Below, one piece after another: positions 17,217 through 24,762 of a stretch of DNA of 28,415 nt. The stretch is from Lachnospiraceae bacterium UBA1712. Lineage in GTDB: Bacteria; Bacillota; Clostridia; Lachnospirales; Lachnospiraceae. The stretch's first letter is position 1. Every line of letters starts with the position of its first letter. The notes beneath the pieces are model-generated. The model was not told the origin of the DNA. It saw only the letters and a program-made list of their open reading frames with translations, and made no database searches. Position numbers and translations under genes: made by a program. Where the stretch lies: the NCBI GenBank assembly GCA_002317175.1, contig DCJA01000042.1, positions 2,910 through 31,324 of the forward strand. Direction: 5' to 3'.

Positions 17217-18101
17217 TTGGATCAGGCAGAACAGTTACGAAATATAATAAAGGCAAATAATACAGTTGTACGTCCTGTTGCCAGAGTCATTACGGTGACC
17301 AGCGGCAAGGGTGGAGTTGGTAAGTCTAACACTGCCATTAATCTTGCTATCTGGCTTAAGAGGATGGGGCAGAGAGTCATTATCCTGGATGCAGATTTTG
17401 GACTGGCTAACATAGAGATTATGTTTGGGACAGTACCAAAACACAATCTGTGTGATTTGCTTTATCAGGGAAAAAGCATAACGGATATTATTACATGGGG
17501 CCCGGGAGAGGTCGGATTTATTTCAGGAGGTTCTGGAATTGTGGGCCTGTCTAATCTGAGCAGAGAATATCTTGGATATATTATTCAGAATCTTGCTCAA
17601 TTGGATGCAATTGCCGATGTAATAATTGTAGATACCGGTGCCGGAATAAGTGATGCAGTATTGGAATTTCTTGTGGCTAGTGGAGAGATACTGCTGGTTA
17701 CCACACCAGAGCCAACTTCTATAACAGATTCCTATTCCTTACTTAAGGCACTGAACAGACACCCGAGGTTTTCTACAGAGACATCTCAGATTAAGGTTAT
17801 AGCCAACAGGGTGGCTCAGACTGAGGATGGTCTCGCATTGTTTAATAAACTTAATGTGGTTGTCCAGAGATATCTGAAGCTTCCACTTGAATATCTTGGA
17901 GCTGTACCTCAGGATGACAAACTCTCAGAGGCGGTTATGCAGCAGTTGCCGGTTTCTCTTGCCAATGAGGCTGCGAGATCTTCCAAGGCATATGAACTTA
18001 TGGCAGCAAAGCTTATGAATATAGACATCAGTAAGGATGTTAAGAAGAGAGGGATGGCAGCATTTTTCTCACATATAGTAACAGGAAAAAGACAGGGCTA
18101 A
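17217..18101 (+). CDS. flhG: ParA/MinD-like ATPase FlhG
   Basis: 294 aa from the TTG at 17217, giving M-DQAEQLRNII, the conserved N-terminal helix (DQAxxLR) that stimulates FlhF GTPase. GGAGAGG (17202-17208) is spaced for this TTG. A GTG at 17208 in the same frame adds three residues (MRA) and could serve on a leaderless message from the promoter that overlaps here. The deviant Walker A SGKGGVGKSN (K31 and K36) and VIIVDTGAG at about 137-145 are intact. The C-terminus has an amphipathic look (AAFFSHIV), as expected for a membrane-targeting sequence. FlhG limits flagellar number and helps C-ring assembly. Confidence 0.95.
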   Translation: MDQAEQLRNIIKANNTVVRPVARVITVTSGKGGVGKSNTAINLAIWLKRMGQRVIILDADFGLANIEIMFGTVPKHNLCDLLYQGKSITDIITWGPGEVGFISGGSGIVGLSNLSREYLGYIIQNLAQLDAIADVIIVDTGAGISDAVLEFLVASGEILLVTTPEPTSITDSYSLLKALNRHPRFSTETSQIKVIANRVAQTEDGLALFNKLNVVVQRYLKLPLEYLGAVPQDDKLSEAVMQQLPVSLANEAARSSKAYELMAAKLMNIDISKDVKKRGMAAFFSHIVTGKRQG

Positions 18102-18113
18102 AGGTTAGGGCAG

Positions 18114-18848
18114 ATGCTAGACAATTATATTAAACCAGGTCAGAAGGTTGATTTAAAGGCTGTAAAAAGGACCAAGCTTTCAAGCGAAGAGAATAAGGAA
18201 AAGGTATACACTACGAAGATATATGATGTCGTTGATGATGACACTGTAGAGATTATTATGCCTATGGAACAGACTAAGCTTATTCTTCTTCCGGTGGATG
18301 GAGAATACGAGGTATTCTTTTATACAGAGAATGGCTTATATGAGAGTACGGTGAGAATTATAGACAGATATAAGAGTAATAATGTCTATATTATTCTTGT
18401 GGAACTTCAGACTAATCTTAGAAAGTATCAGAGAAGAGATTTCTACAGATACAGTTGTGCTCTGGACCTGGATACACGATCACTTACTCCTGAAGAAATA
18501 TTTGCACTTAGAAAGGGTGAAGCCTATCAGGCACCTCCTGGATTACCTACAACAAAAGGTGTTATTGTAGATATTTCCGGTGGCGGACTAAGGTTTGTGT
18601 CAAAAGCAACACAGTATGATAAGGAGAGCATGATCTATTGTAAATATGATCTTTTTATTCATGGAGGTGTAAAAACCTACAACATAATTTGCAAGGTACT
18701 GGATTCACGTGAGATAGCAAATCGCGACGGGGAATATGAACACAGAGTCCAGTTTGTTAATCTTGACAGCGATGAACGCGAAGAGATAATACAGTATATT
18801 TTCGAAGAAGAAAGAAAAAATCGTAGAAAAGAAAGAGGGTTACGTTAG
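18114..18848 (+). CDS. YcgR-like flagellar brake protein with PilZ domain
   Basis: 244 aa, soluble. The N-terminal YcgR-like domain (about 1-100) contains GQKVDLK and the strand PVDGEYEVFFYTENGLYEST. The PilZ domain (about 104-240) has both c-di-GMP-binding motifs: RxxxR at R108 and R112 (QRRDFYR) and DxSxxG at D153, S155, G158 (VDISGGGLRF). A 28-residue loop separates the two. Proteins of this type (YcgR; YpfB/DgrA in Bacillus) bind c-di-GMP and slow the motor through MotA or the switch. The gene sits between flhG and cheB, a position where Bacillus subtilis has no such gene. No cyclase or phosphodiesterase is in the window. Confidence 0.92.
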   Translation: MLDNYIKPGQKVDLKAVKRTKLSSEENKEKVYTTKIYDVVDDDTVEIIMPMEQTKLILLPVDGEYEVFFYTENGLYESTVRIIDRYKSNNVYIILVELQTNLRKYQRRDFYRYSCALDLDTRSLTPEEIFALRKGEAYQAPPGLPTTKGVIVDISGGGLRFVSKATQYDKESMIYCKYDLFIHGGVKTYNIICKVLDSREIANRDGEYEHRVQFVNLDSDEREEIIQYIFEEERKNRRKERGLR

Positions 18849-18852
18849 TAAT

Positions 18853-19929
18853 ATGAAAAAAATACTGCTAGTTGATGACTCTGCACTCATGAGAAGGGTG
18901 CTGTGTGATATAATCAATTCAGACAGTAGGTTTTCTGTTGAAGATGAAGCTGCAAATGGGGTTGAAGCTTTAGAACTGCTAAGTTCCAAAAACTACGATG
19001 GGGTTGTTCTTGATGTAAACATGCCTAAGATGGATGGCTTGCAATTACTGAGAGAACTACAAAGTAGACACATACAGGCAAGAGTTCTGATGGCCAGCAC
19101 CATGACCCAGGAGGGTAGCAAGGTAACACTTGATGCTTTGGAACTTGGAGCTCTTGATTTTATTCACAAACCGGACTGGTCTTTTAAATGTAAGGATCAG
19201 AATTTTCAGACAGAGATTCTTAATACTCTGGAAGCGGTTTGTAATTCTAAACTTTCACAGGCTGCAAGGGGCAATGATAAGCTTAATACTATTCAGATTC
19301 GTGAGATTGTTAAGAAGAATAGTAGCAGGTATACAGGCGAAAAGATTGTCGCTATTGCCGTTTCCACAGGTGGCCCTAAAGCACTTCAAAGCGTTATTCC
19401 ATTATTACCAGCTAATTTAGATGCACCAGTTGTACTGGTACAGCACATGCCTGAAGGATTTACAGCGTCCTTTGCAGAGAGGCTTAATACCATGAGCGAA
19501 ATCAGGGTAGTTGAGGCAAAAGACGGTGAGGAATTAGAGAAGGGCTGTGTATATATTGCCAAGGCGGGTCAGCATCTTAATGTTGCGAAGAATGGTAAAA
19601 AAGCACAGATTCGATATTCACAGGAAAGCTACAGAGAAGGCGTCAGACCATGCGCCAACTATATGTACGAATCATTGAGGGATTTCTCTTACGATGAGGT
19701 TGTGGCAGTAGTAATGACAGGCATGGGGGCCGACGGAACAGAAGGAATTAAAAGACTTAAGGAGTCTGGAAAGAAAACATTTGTAATAACTCAGGACAGT
19801 GACAGCTGCGTAGTATATGGTATGCCAAAGGCCTGTGTTAAGGCAGGACTTTCAGATGAAGAAGTCACATTAACACAAATTGCACAGGAAATTATTTTAC
19901 GCGTGGGGGTAAAATCAGATGGATGTTAG
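18853..19929 (+). CDS. cheB: Chemoreceptor glutamate methylesterase CheB
   Basis: 358 aa. The N-terminal receiver has D8/D9 and phospho-acceptor D54 (VVLDVNMPKMDG). The C-terminal methylesterase (about 164-355) has the catalytic triad S171 (AVSTGGPKA), H198 (VQHMPEGFT) and D294 (GMGADGTEG). CheB-P removes methyl groups from receptors (and can deamidate Gln) for adaptation. The binding site is weak (GAGGGT, 12 nt upstream), and the ATG lies 4 nt after the PilZ stop. It overlaps cheA by 11 nt. The matching methyltransferase gene cheR is not in the window. Confidence 0.97.
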   Translation: MKKILLVDDSALMRRVLCDIINSDSRFSVEDEAANGVEALELLSSKNYDGVVLDVNMPKMDGLQLLRELQSRHIQARVLMASTMTQEGSKVTLDALELGALDFIHKPDWSFKCKDQNFQTEILNTLEAVCNSKLSQAARGNDKLNTIQIREIVKKNSSRYTGEKIVAIAVSTGGPKALQSVIPLLPANLDAPVVLVQHMPEGFTASFAERLNTMSEIRVVEAKDGEELEKGCVYIAKAGQHLNVAKNGKKAQIRYSQESYREGVRPCANYMYESLRDFSYDEVVAVVMTGMGADGTEGIKRLKESGKKTFVITQDSDSCVVYGMPKACVKAGLSDEEVTLTQIAQEIILRVGVKSDGC

Positions 19930-22027
19930 TCAGTATTTGGACATCTTTATAGATGAATCCAAGGAACATTTACAAAATCTTAATACTCAGATTCTTGACC
20001 TGGAACAGGAACCAGGCAACATGGACACAATCAATGAGATATTCCGTGCTGCTCATACACTTAAAGGTATGGCAGGTACTATGGGATATAAGAGAATGCA
20101 GAATCTCACTCATAATATGGAAAATGTGTTCTCAGAAGTTCGTAATGGAGCAGCAAAGGTTAATGCATCTATAGTGGATGTATTGTTCCAGTGTCTGGAC
20201 GCTTTGGATGAGTATGTAAGCAATATTCAGACAACAGGAGATGAAGGCGATAATGATAATGAGAATCTTATCAAGGTCTTCAATGATTTCCTTGCTGGTA
20301 ATACAGGAGCTGCAGCTGCAGAAGCGCCTGCCACTGCTAAGGCTGAAGAGAAGCCACAGCTAGCAGAAGCAGAGGAAAGCTGGAAGAAGATTACATATTC
20401 TGACACACAGAAGACTGTAATAGCAGAGGCTGCAAAGGAAGGCTTAAAGGCTGTTGGAGTGACTGTGACAGTTCAGGAAAGTTGTATTCTCAAGGCTGCA
20501 AGAGCGTTCCTTGTGTATAAAGCAATTGAAGAATTAGGTGAGATCATTGTATCAAGTCCTTCTGCGCAGGATATTGAGGATGAAAAGTTTGAACTTGAGT
20601 TCAGTCTTGTAGTTCTTACAAAGTCAGATGTGGATAAGGTTATTGCTGCAGCAATGAATGTTTCTGAAATAGAGAAGGCTGTTGCTGGTATTGTGGATGT
20701 TGATGCTGCACCTGCACCTGCTACTGAGGCTGTTAAGGAAGAAGAAAAAGAGGATAAGGAAGAGAAGGTTGAGGAAACTGCACCAGCTGTGGTTGATGAT
20801 AAGAAGCCTGCAGAAGCAGAAGCTAAGCAGACAACACAGGCTGCCAAGACTGGAGATAAGAAGAAACCAGTTGTTAACAGAACTGTTCGTGTTGATATTG
20901 AGAAGCTTGACGACCTTATGAATCTTGTAAGTGAGCTTATTATTGCTAAGAACTCACTTGTTAGTGCTGCTACTACAAAGGGTGCAAGTACTAATAATGT
21001 TAATGAACAGATTGAATACCTTGAGAGTGTTACTACTAATCTTCATGAATCCGTTATGAAGGTTCGAATGGTACCAATCGAAAGCGTTGTAAATAAGTTC
21101 CCACGTATGATTCGTGATCTTCAGAAGAAACTTGATAAGAAGATGGAACTTTATATGTCTGGTGAGGAGACAGAACTTGACCGTACCGTGGTTGATGAGA
21201 TTGGTGACCCACTTATGCACCTTCTTCGTAACTCAGCTGATCATGGTATTGAAGGTGATGTTAAGTTAAGAAAAGAAAGAGGAAAGCCGGAACAGGGTAG
21301 TATCTGGCTGGATGCATATCAGGATGGTAATAACGTAGTTATCGAAGTAAGAGATGATGGTAATGGTATTGATGTCAATGCTGTTAAGGCAAAGGCTATT
21401 GAAAGAGGTACTATTACAGAAGAACAGGCAGCAAGTATGACTGATCAGGAGATTACTAACCTGTTGTTCCTTCCAAGCTTCTCAACTGCGAAGAAAGTAT
21501 CCGACATTTCTGGTCGTGGAGTTGGTCTTGATGTTGTTAAGAGTAAAATCGAGTCTCTTAGTGGTGAAGTAAGTGTTAAGTCTACATATGGAGTTGGAAG
21601 TACATGGACTATTCGTCTTCCACTTACACTTGCTATTATTCAGTCTCTTATGGTTGTTGTTGGTGGAGAGAAATATGCTATTCCACTTGGCAATATTCAG
21701 ACAATTGAGAGTATCAGACCAGATGAAATTAAGACAGTTCAGTTGAAGGAAGTTATTAATCTTCGTGGCAGTGTAATTCCTATTATCAGACTTAATGAGG
21801 TATTGGGTTGTGAGTCTACAAGACAGCCAGATGAAGATTATGTGATTGTAGTTGTAAAGAAGGGCGATGTTCAGGCCGGACTTGTAATTGATGAACTTAC
21901 AGGTCAGCAGGAAATCGTTATTAAGTCCTTAGGTAAATATATTAATAAGAGCAAGATTATCAGCGGTGCAACAATCCTTGGCGATGGCGAAGTTGCATTG
22001 ATTGTTGACCCTAATGCTTTGATTTGA
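19919..22027 (+). CDS. cheA: Chemotaxis histidine kinase CheA
   Basis: 702 aa, all five domains seen. P1 Hpt (1-105) with phospho-His H46 (AAHTLKGMAG). P2, binding CheY/CheB, at about 158-262. A long Lys/Glu/Ala/Pro linker (about 263-325). P3 dimerisation with KLDDLMNLVSELIIAKN. The P4 ATPase has the N-box HLLRNSADHGIE (N438), DDGNGID, and GRGVGLDVVK. P5, CheW-like, is at about 565-702. CheA senses receptors through CheW and passes phosphate to CheY and CheB. It begins inside cheB. From about 20880 on, codons such as CTT, GTT, AAG and GGT dominate, hinting at high expression. Confidence 0.97.
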   Translation: MDVSQYLDIFIDESKEHLQNLNTQILDLEQEPGNMDTINEIFRAAHTLKGMAGTMGYKRMQNLTHNMENVFSEVRNGAAKVNASIVDVLFQCLDALDEYVSNIQTTGDEGDNDNENLIKVFNDFLAGNTGAAAAEAPATAKAEEKPQLAEAEESWKKITYSDTQKTVIAEAAKEGLKAVGVTVTVQESCILKAARAFLVYKAIEELGEIIVSSPSAQDIEDEKFELEFSLVVLTKSDVDKVIAAAMNVSEIEKAVAGIVDVDAAPAPATEAVKEEEKEDKEEKVEETAPAVVDDKKPAEAEAKQTTQAAKTGDKKKPVVNRTVRVDIEKLDDLMNLVSELIIAKNSLVSAATTKGASTNNVNEQIEYLESVTTNLHESVMKVRMVPIESVVNKFPRMIRDLQKKLDKKMELYMSGEETELDRTVVDEIGDPLMHLLRNSADHGIEGDVKLRKERGKPEQGSIWLDAYQDGNNVVIEVRDDGNGIDVNAVKAKAIERGTITEEQAASMTDQEITNLLFLPSFSTAKKVSDISGRGVGLDVVKSKIESLSGEVSVKSTYGVGSTWTIRLPLTLAIIQSLMVVVGGEKYAIPLGNIQTIESIRPDEIKTVQLKEVINLRGSVIPIIRLNEVLGCESTRQPDEDYVIVVVKKGDVQAGLVIDELTGQQEIVIKSLGKYINKSKIISGATILGDGEVALIVDPNALI

Positions 22028-22043
22028 AAGTGAGGACAGAATA

Positions 22044-22508
22044 ATGAATGAAGTAAAAGCTTTTTCAGAGGCAGTACAGTATATAAAGATAGCTGTTGGA
22101 GAGGAATTCTATGGTATTGATATCAGCATAGTTGACAATATTGTTCGTATGCAGCGCATTACCAGAGTTCCAAATGTAGCATCGTATATCAAAGGCGTTA
22201 TTAATCTTCGTGGTGAAATTGTGCCAATCATGAACCTTAGACTTAAGATGGGAATTGATGAGATTGAGTACACCAAAACTACAAGAATAATAATTATTAA
22301 GACAGAGCTGGTTGGAAAGATCGGACTTATTGTAGATGCAGTAAAGGAAGTAGTTGCTCTGGATGATGGACAGATTGAAAAGCTTCCATATGACAATAAT
22401 GATGAGAATCATTTTGTAAATGCTGTAGGTAAGGTTGACGATACACTTATCTCTCTGCTCGATATTGGAGCAGTATTAGCAGAAAAGCAGGCTAAGGAGG
22501 AGGCATAA
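22044..22508 (+). CDS. cheW: Chemotaxis coupling protein CheW
   Basis: 154 aa, a single CheW domain. Typical are FYGIDISIVDNIVRMQRITR, VPNVASYIKGVINLRGEIVP and IVDAVKEVVALD. CheW links receptors to CheA in the array. TGAGGA (22031-22036) precedes the ATG at 22044. The stop overlaps the cheC start in TAATG, and the cheC binding site AAGGAGG lies within the end of this gene, so their synthesis is coupled. Confidence 0.96.
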   Translation: MNEVKAFSEAVQYIKIAVGEEFYGIDISIVDNIVRMQRITRVPNVASYIKGVINLRGEIVPIMNLRLKMGIDEIEYTKTTRIIIIKTELVGKIGLIVDAVKEVVALDDGQIEKLPYDNNDENHFVNAVGKVDDTLISLLDIGAVLAEKQAKEEA

Positions 22509-23122
22509 TGTCAGATCTTTCTATTGAAAGCATCTCAGAGAACTATTTTGATGTCCTCAAAGAACTTGGTAATATTGGTGCTGGCAATGCTACCACTGCA
22601 TTGGCTTCCATGCTGCAGAGTAAGGTTGACATGAGGGTTCCTCAGGTCAGAATGCTCGAGTTTAAGGATGTTGGTGCTATACTTGGTGGCGAAGAACAGG
22701 AGATGGTAGGCGTATACCTGGGTGTAGGAGGAGATATTTCTGGAAGTATTCTTTTTCTGGTAAGACGTGAGGTTGCCACTCATCTTGCTAACAAGGTAAT
22801 GATGGGCATGGGTTCCGGAGAATTTGGAGAGATGGAACAGTCCGCATTTAAAGAGATTTCTAATATTATTACGGGGGCATATCTCAATGCGCTTGCTTCA
22901 ATGACAGGAATGATGATTACACCAACAGTTCCAGATCTGACTATAGATATGGCTGGAGCAATTCTAAGCGTTCCTGCTGTTGAATTTGGTATATATGGAG
23001 ATAATATTCTGTTGATTCAGTCTCAGATATCTGATGAGATAGATATAGACGGTTTTTTTATTATGGTTCCTGACATGGAATCCTACGAGAAGATACTTAA
23101 ATCACTTGGTATATTAGGCTGA
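22508..23122 (+). CDS. cheC: CheY-P phosphatase CheC
   Basis: 204 aa. Two intact phosphatase patterns (D/S)xxxExxN-x22-P: D15, E19, N22, P45 (ELGNIGAGNATTALAS) and S112, E116, N119, P142 (KEISNIITGAYLNALAS). CheC lowers CheY-P and also binds and controls CheD. It is like FliY but has no FliM-like N-terminus and no FliN domain. Length matches Bacillus CheC (about 209). cheD follows 14 nt later, matching the CheC-CheD partnership. Confidence 0.96.
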   Translation: MSDLSIESISENYFDVLKELGNIGAGNATTALASMLQSKVDMRVPQVRMLEFKDVGAILGGEEQEMVGVYLGVGGDISGSILFLVRREVATHLANKVMMGMGSGEFGEMEQSAFKEISNIITGAYLNALASMTGMMITPTVPDLTIDMAGAILSVPAVEFGIYGDNILLIQSQISDEIDIDGFFIMVPDMESYEKILKSLGILG

Positions 23123-23136
23123 TAAGGAGAGTCTTG

Positions 23137-23616
23137 ATGGAAATAAAGGTTGGAATGGCCGATATGAACGTCTGCTCCCCACCTGATACTATTATTACCC
23201 TGGGATTGGGATCCTGCATAGGAGTAGTTCTATGGGATCCTGAAAAAAAGGTTTGCGGTATGGTGCATGTAATGCTGCCGGATTCAACACAGATCACTCA
23301 AAATTCCAACAGAGCAAAGTTTGCTGATACTGGAATTGAGGACCTTTTGCAGAAGATAATTGCAAAAGGCGCCAAAAAAGAGCGGGTGGTTGCGAAGATT
23401 GCCGGTGGAGCACAGATGTTTAGCATTAATACAAATTCTCCCTCATTGCGAGTGGGGGAACGCAATATTGAGGCGGTTAAGAAGACTCTTAAACGTCTTG
23501 GAATAAGACTGGTAGCTGAAGATACAGGTGAAAACTACGGTAGAACTGTACTATTTCATCCGGATACAGGTGAATACACTATTAAAGCTATTGGAAAAGA
23601 AATTAAATCAATATAG
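23137..23616 (+). CDS. cheD: Chemoreceptor glutamine deamidase CheD
   Basis: 159 aa from the ATG at 23137, with AAGGAGA (23124-23130) upstream. A TTG one codon earlier is less likely. Counting from this Met, the catalytic residues fall exactly where they do in Thermotoga CheD: T21, C27 (GLGSCIGVVLWD) and H44 (GMVHVMLP). CheD deamidates receptor glutamines and, with CheC, forms a feedback loop on CheY-P. The C-terminal part (about 85-159) has IAGGAQMF and GENYGRTVLF, as in the family. Confidence 0.96.
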   Translation: MEIKVGMADMNVCSPPDTIITLGLGSCIGVVLWDPEKKVCGMVHVMLPDSTQITQNSNRAKFADTGIEDLLQKIIAKGAKKERVVAKIAGGAQMFSINTNSPSLRVGERNIEAVKKTLKRLGIRLVAEDTGENYGRTVLFHPDTGEYTIKAIGKEIKSI

Positions 23617-23624
23617 GAGCATAT

Positions 23625-23957
23625 ATGAGTGATCAGCTTAAGCTTTTGCCGGCTTTTATTATGCTGTTGGCGGGGGCAGTAACTAGTATAATAACATTTG
23701 GAATTGGTTACAGCATGAAGAGTGCGCTAATCATTCTGCTTATAGTATTGATTCTGTTCTATATAATGGGAGTTGTTCTGCAAAAATTGATCTTCAAATT
23801 TGAGGAGGCAAACAAGCCTAAGCCTCAGACAGAAGAAGGAACAGAAGAGACAACCGAAGAGGGAAAGGTTGTTGAAAAGGACGAAAGCGAGATTAATAAG
23901 AATGCTGAAGGGTCCAATTCTGAAGCGGGAAACAGACCGGAGCTGGACAGAGCATAG
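23625..23957 (+). CDS. Small two-helix membrane protein of unknown function
   Basis: 110 aa, not recognised by family. Two membrane helices are visible at about 7-29 (LLPAFIMLLAGAVTSIITFG) and 33-55 (ALIILLIVLILFYIMGVVLQ), with a short basic turn between them. The C-terminal half (about 62-110) is a polar acidic tail rich in Glu, Thr and Asn, likely cytoplasmic and disordered. It has a good AGGAG site and lies between cheD and fliA, 8 nt after cheD. Bacillus has cheD followed directly by sigD, and swrB comes after sigD, so this is not a positional match to swrB. A role in export or motor assembly is possible but not shown. Confidence 0.8.
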   Translation: MSDQLKLLPAFIMLLAGAVTSIITFGIGYSMKSALIILLIVLILFYIMGVVLQKLIFKFEEANKPKPQTEEGTEETTEEGKVVEKDESEINKNAEGSNSEAGNRPELDRA

Positions 23958-23992
23958 AGTAGTATAAAGGGGTTATTTTAAAGGGTTACAAT

Positions 23993-24760
23993 ATGGACGA
24001 ACAGGCAAGAGAAAGGCTTTGGACGGATTATTACCGTAGTAAGGCTACAGACTTAAGGGAAAAGTTAATATTGGAATATGCTCCACTTGTAAAGATTGTT
24101 GCAGGCAGACTTAGCATGTACCTGGGTTACAATGTGGAATATGATGACCTGGTAAGCTATGGAATATTTGGCCTTATTGATGCTATTGATAAATATGATA
24201 TCAGTAAGCAGAATAAATTTGAGACCTATGCTTCGTTACGAATTCGCGGTGAGATTCTTGATCAGATCAGAAAGATGGACTGGATTCCAAGAACCGTTCG
24301 TCAGAGACAGAAACAGATAGATGCTGCAATCAGAGAGATTGAAAGTACAACAGGAAGAAATGCCAAAGACGAGGAGATTGCTCAAAAGCTTGGTATTTCG
24401 GCTGATGAATACAATGACTGGCAGTCACAGTTAAAGGTTACTAATCTTGTTTCTCTAAATGAGTTTATGGAGCAGGGCAGTGACGTGCCTAATGGTAGAA
24501 ATGCCAGTTCGCATTTCTCAACTCCGGAAGAGAGTTATGAAAAGAACGAACTTAAGGAGGTTCTCAGAGATTCTCTTAATCTGCTGACAGAGAAGGAGCG
24601 CAGAGTAATAGAATTATATTATTATGAAGAACTGACCTTAAAAGAGATAAGTATGGTACTTGAGGTATCTGAATCCAGAGTATCTCAGTTGCATACAAAG
24701 GCTTTGTCCAGAATGAAGGATAAGATGGGCAAATACATGGGAATCCTTGCAGGAGCGTAA
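23993..24760 (+). CDS. fliA: RNA polymerase sigma-28 factor FliA/SigD
   Basis: 255 aa, the same length as Bacillus SigD (254). Region 2 is clear: LEYAPLVKIVAGRLSMYLGY, VEYDDLVSYGIFGLIDAI, KFETYASLRIRGEILDQIRK, MDWIPRTVRQRQKQ. Region 3 is at about 115-140. Region 4 with the helix-turn-helix is at about 205-250 (LTLKEISMVLEVSESRVSQL). It directs RNA polymerase to late flagellar and chemotaxis promoters. AAAGGG precedes the ATG. No flgM is in the window, so its anti-sigma factor must lie elsewhere. As the gene is deep in the operon, its level should track transcript completion. Confidence 0.96.
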   Translation: MDEQARERLWTDYYRSKATDLREKLILEYAPLVKIVAGRLSMYLGYNVEYDDLVSYGIFGLIDAIDKYDISKQNKFETYASLRIRGEILDQIRKMDWIPRTVRQRQKQIDAAIREIESTTGRNAKDEEIAQKLGISADEYNDWQSQLKVTNLVSLNEFMEQGSDVPNGRNASSHFSTPEESYEKNELKEVLRDSLNLLTEKERRVIELYYYEELTLKEISMVLEVSESRVSQLHTKALSRMKDKMGKYMGILAGA

Positions 24761-24762
24761 AT

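Noticed and set aside
23963..23992. TATAAA and TACAAT before fliA as promoter -10 elements
   Set aside because: Neither has a -35 at the right distance, and the second touches the start codon.
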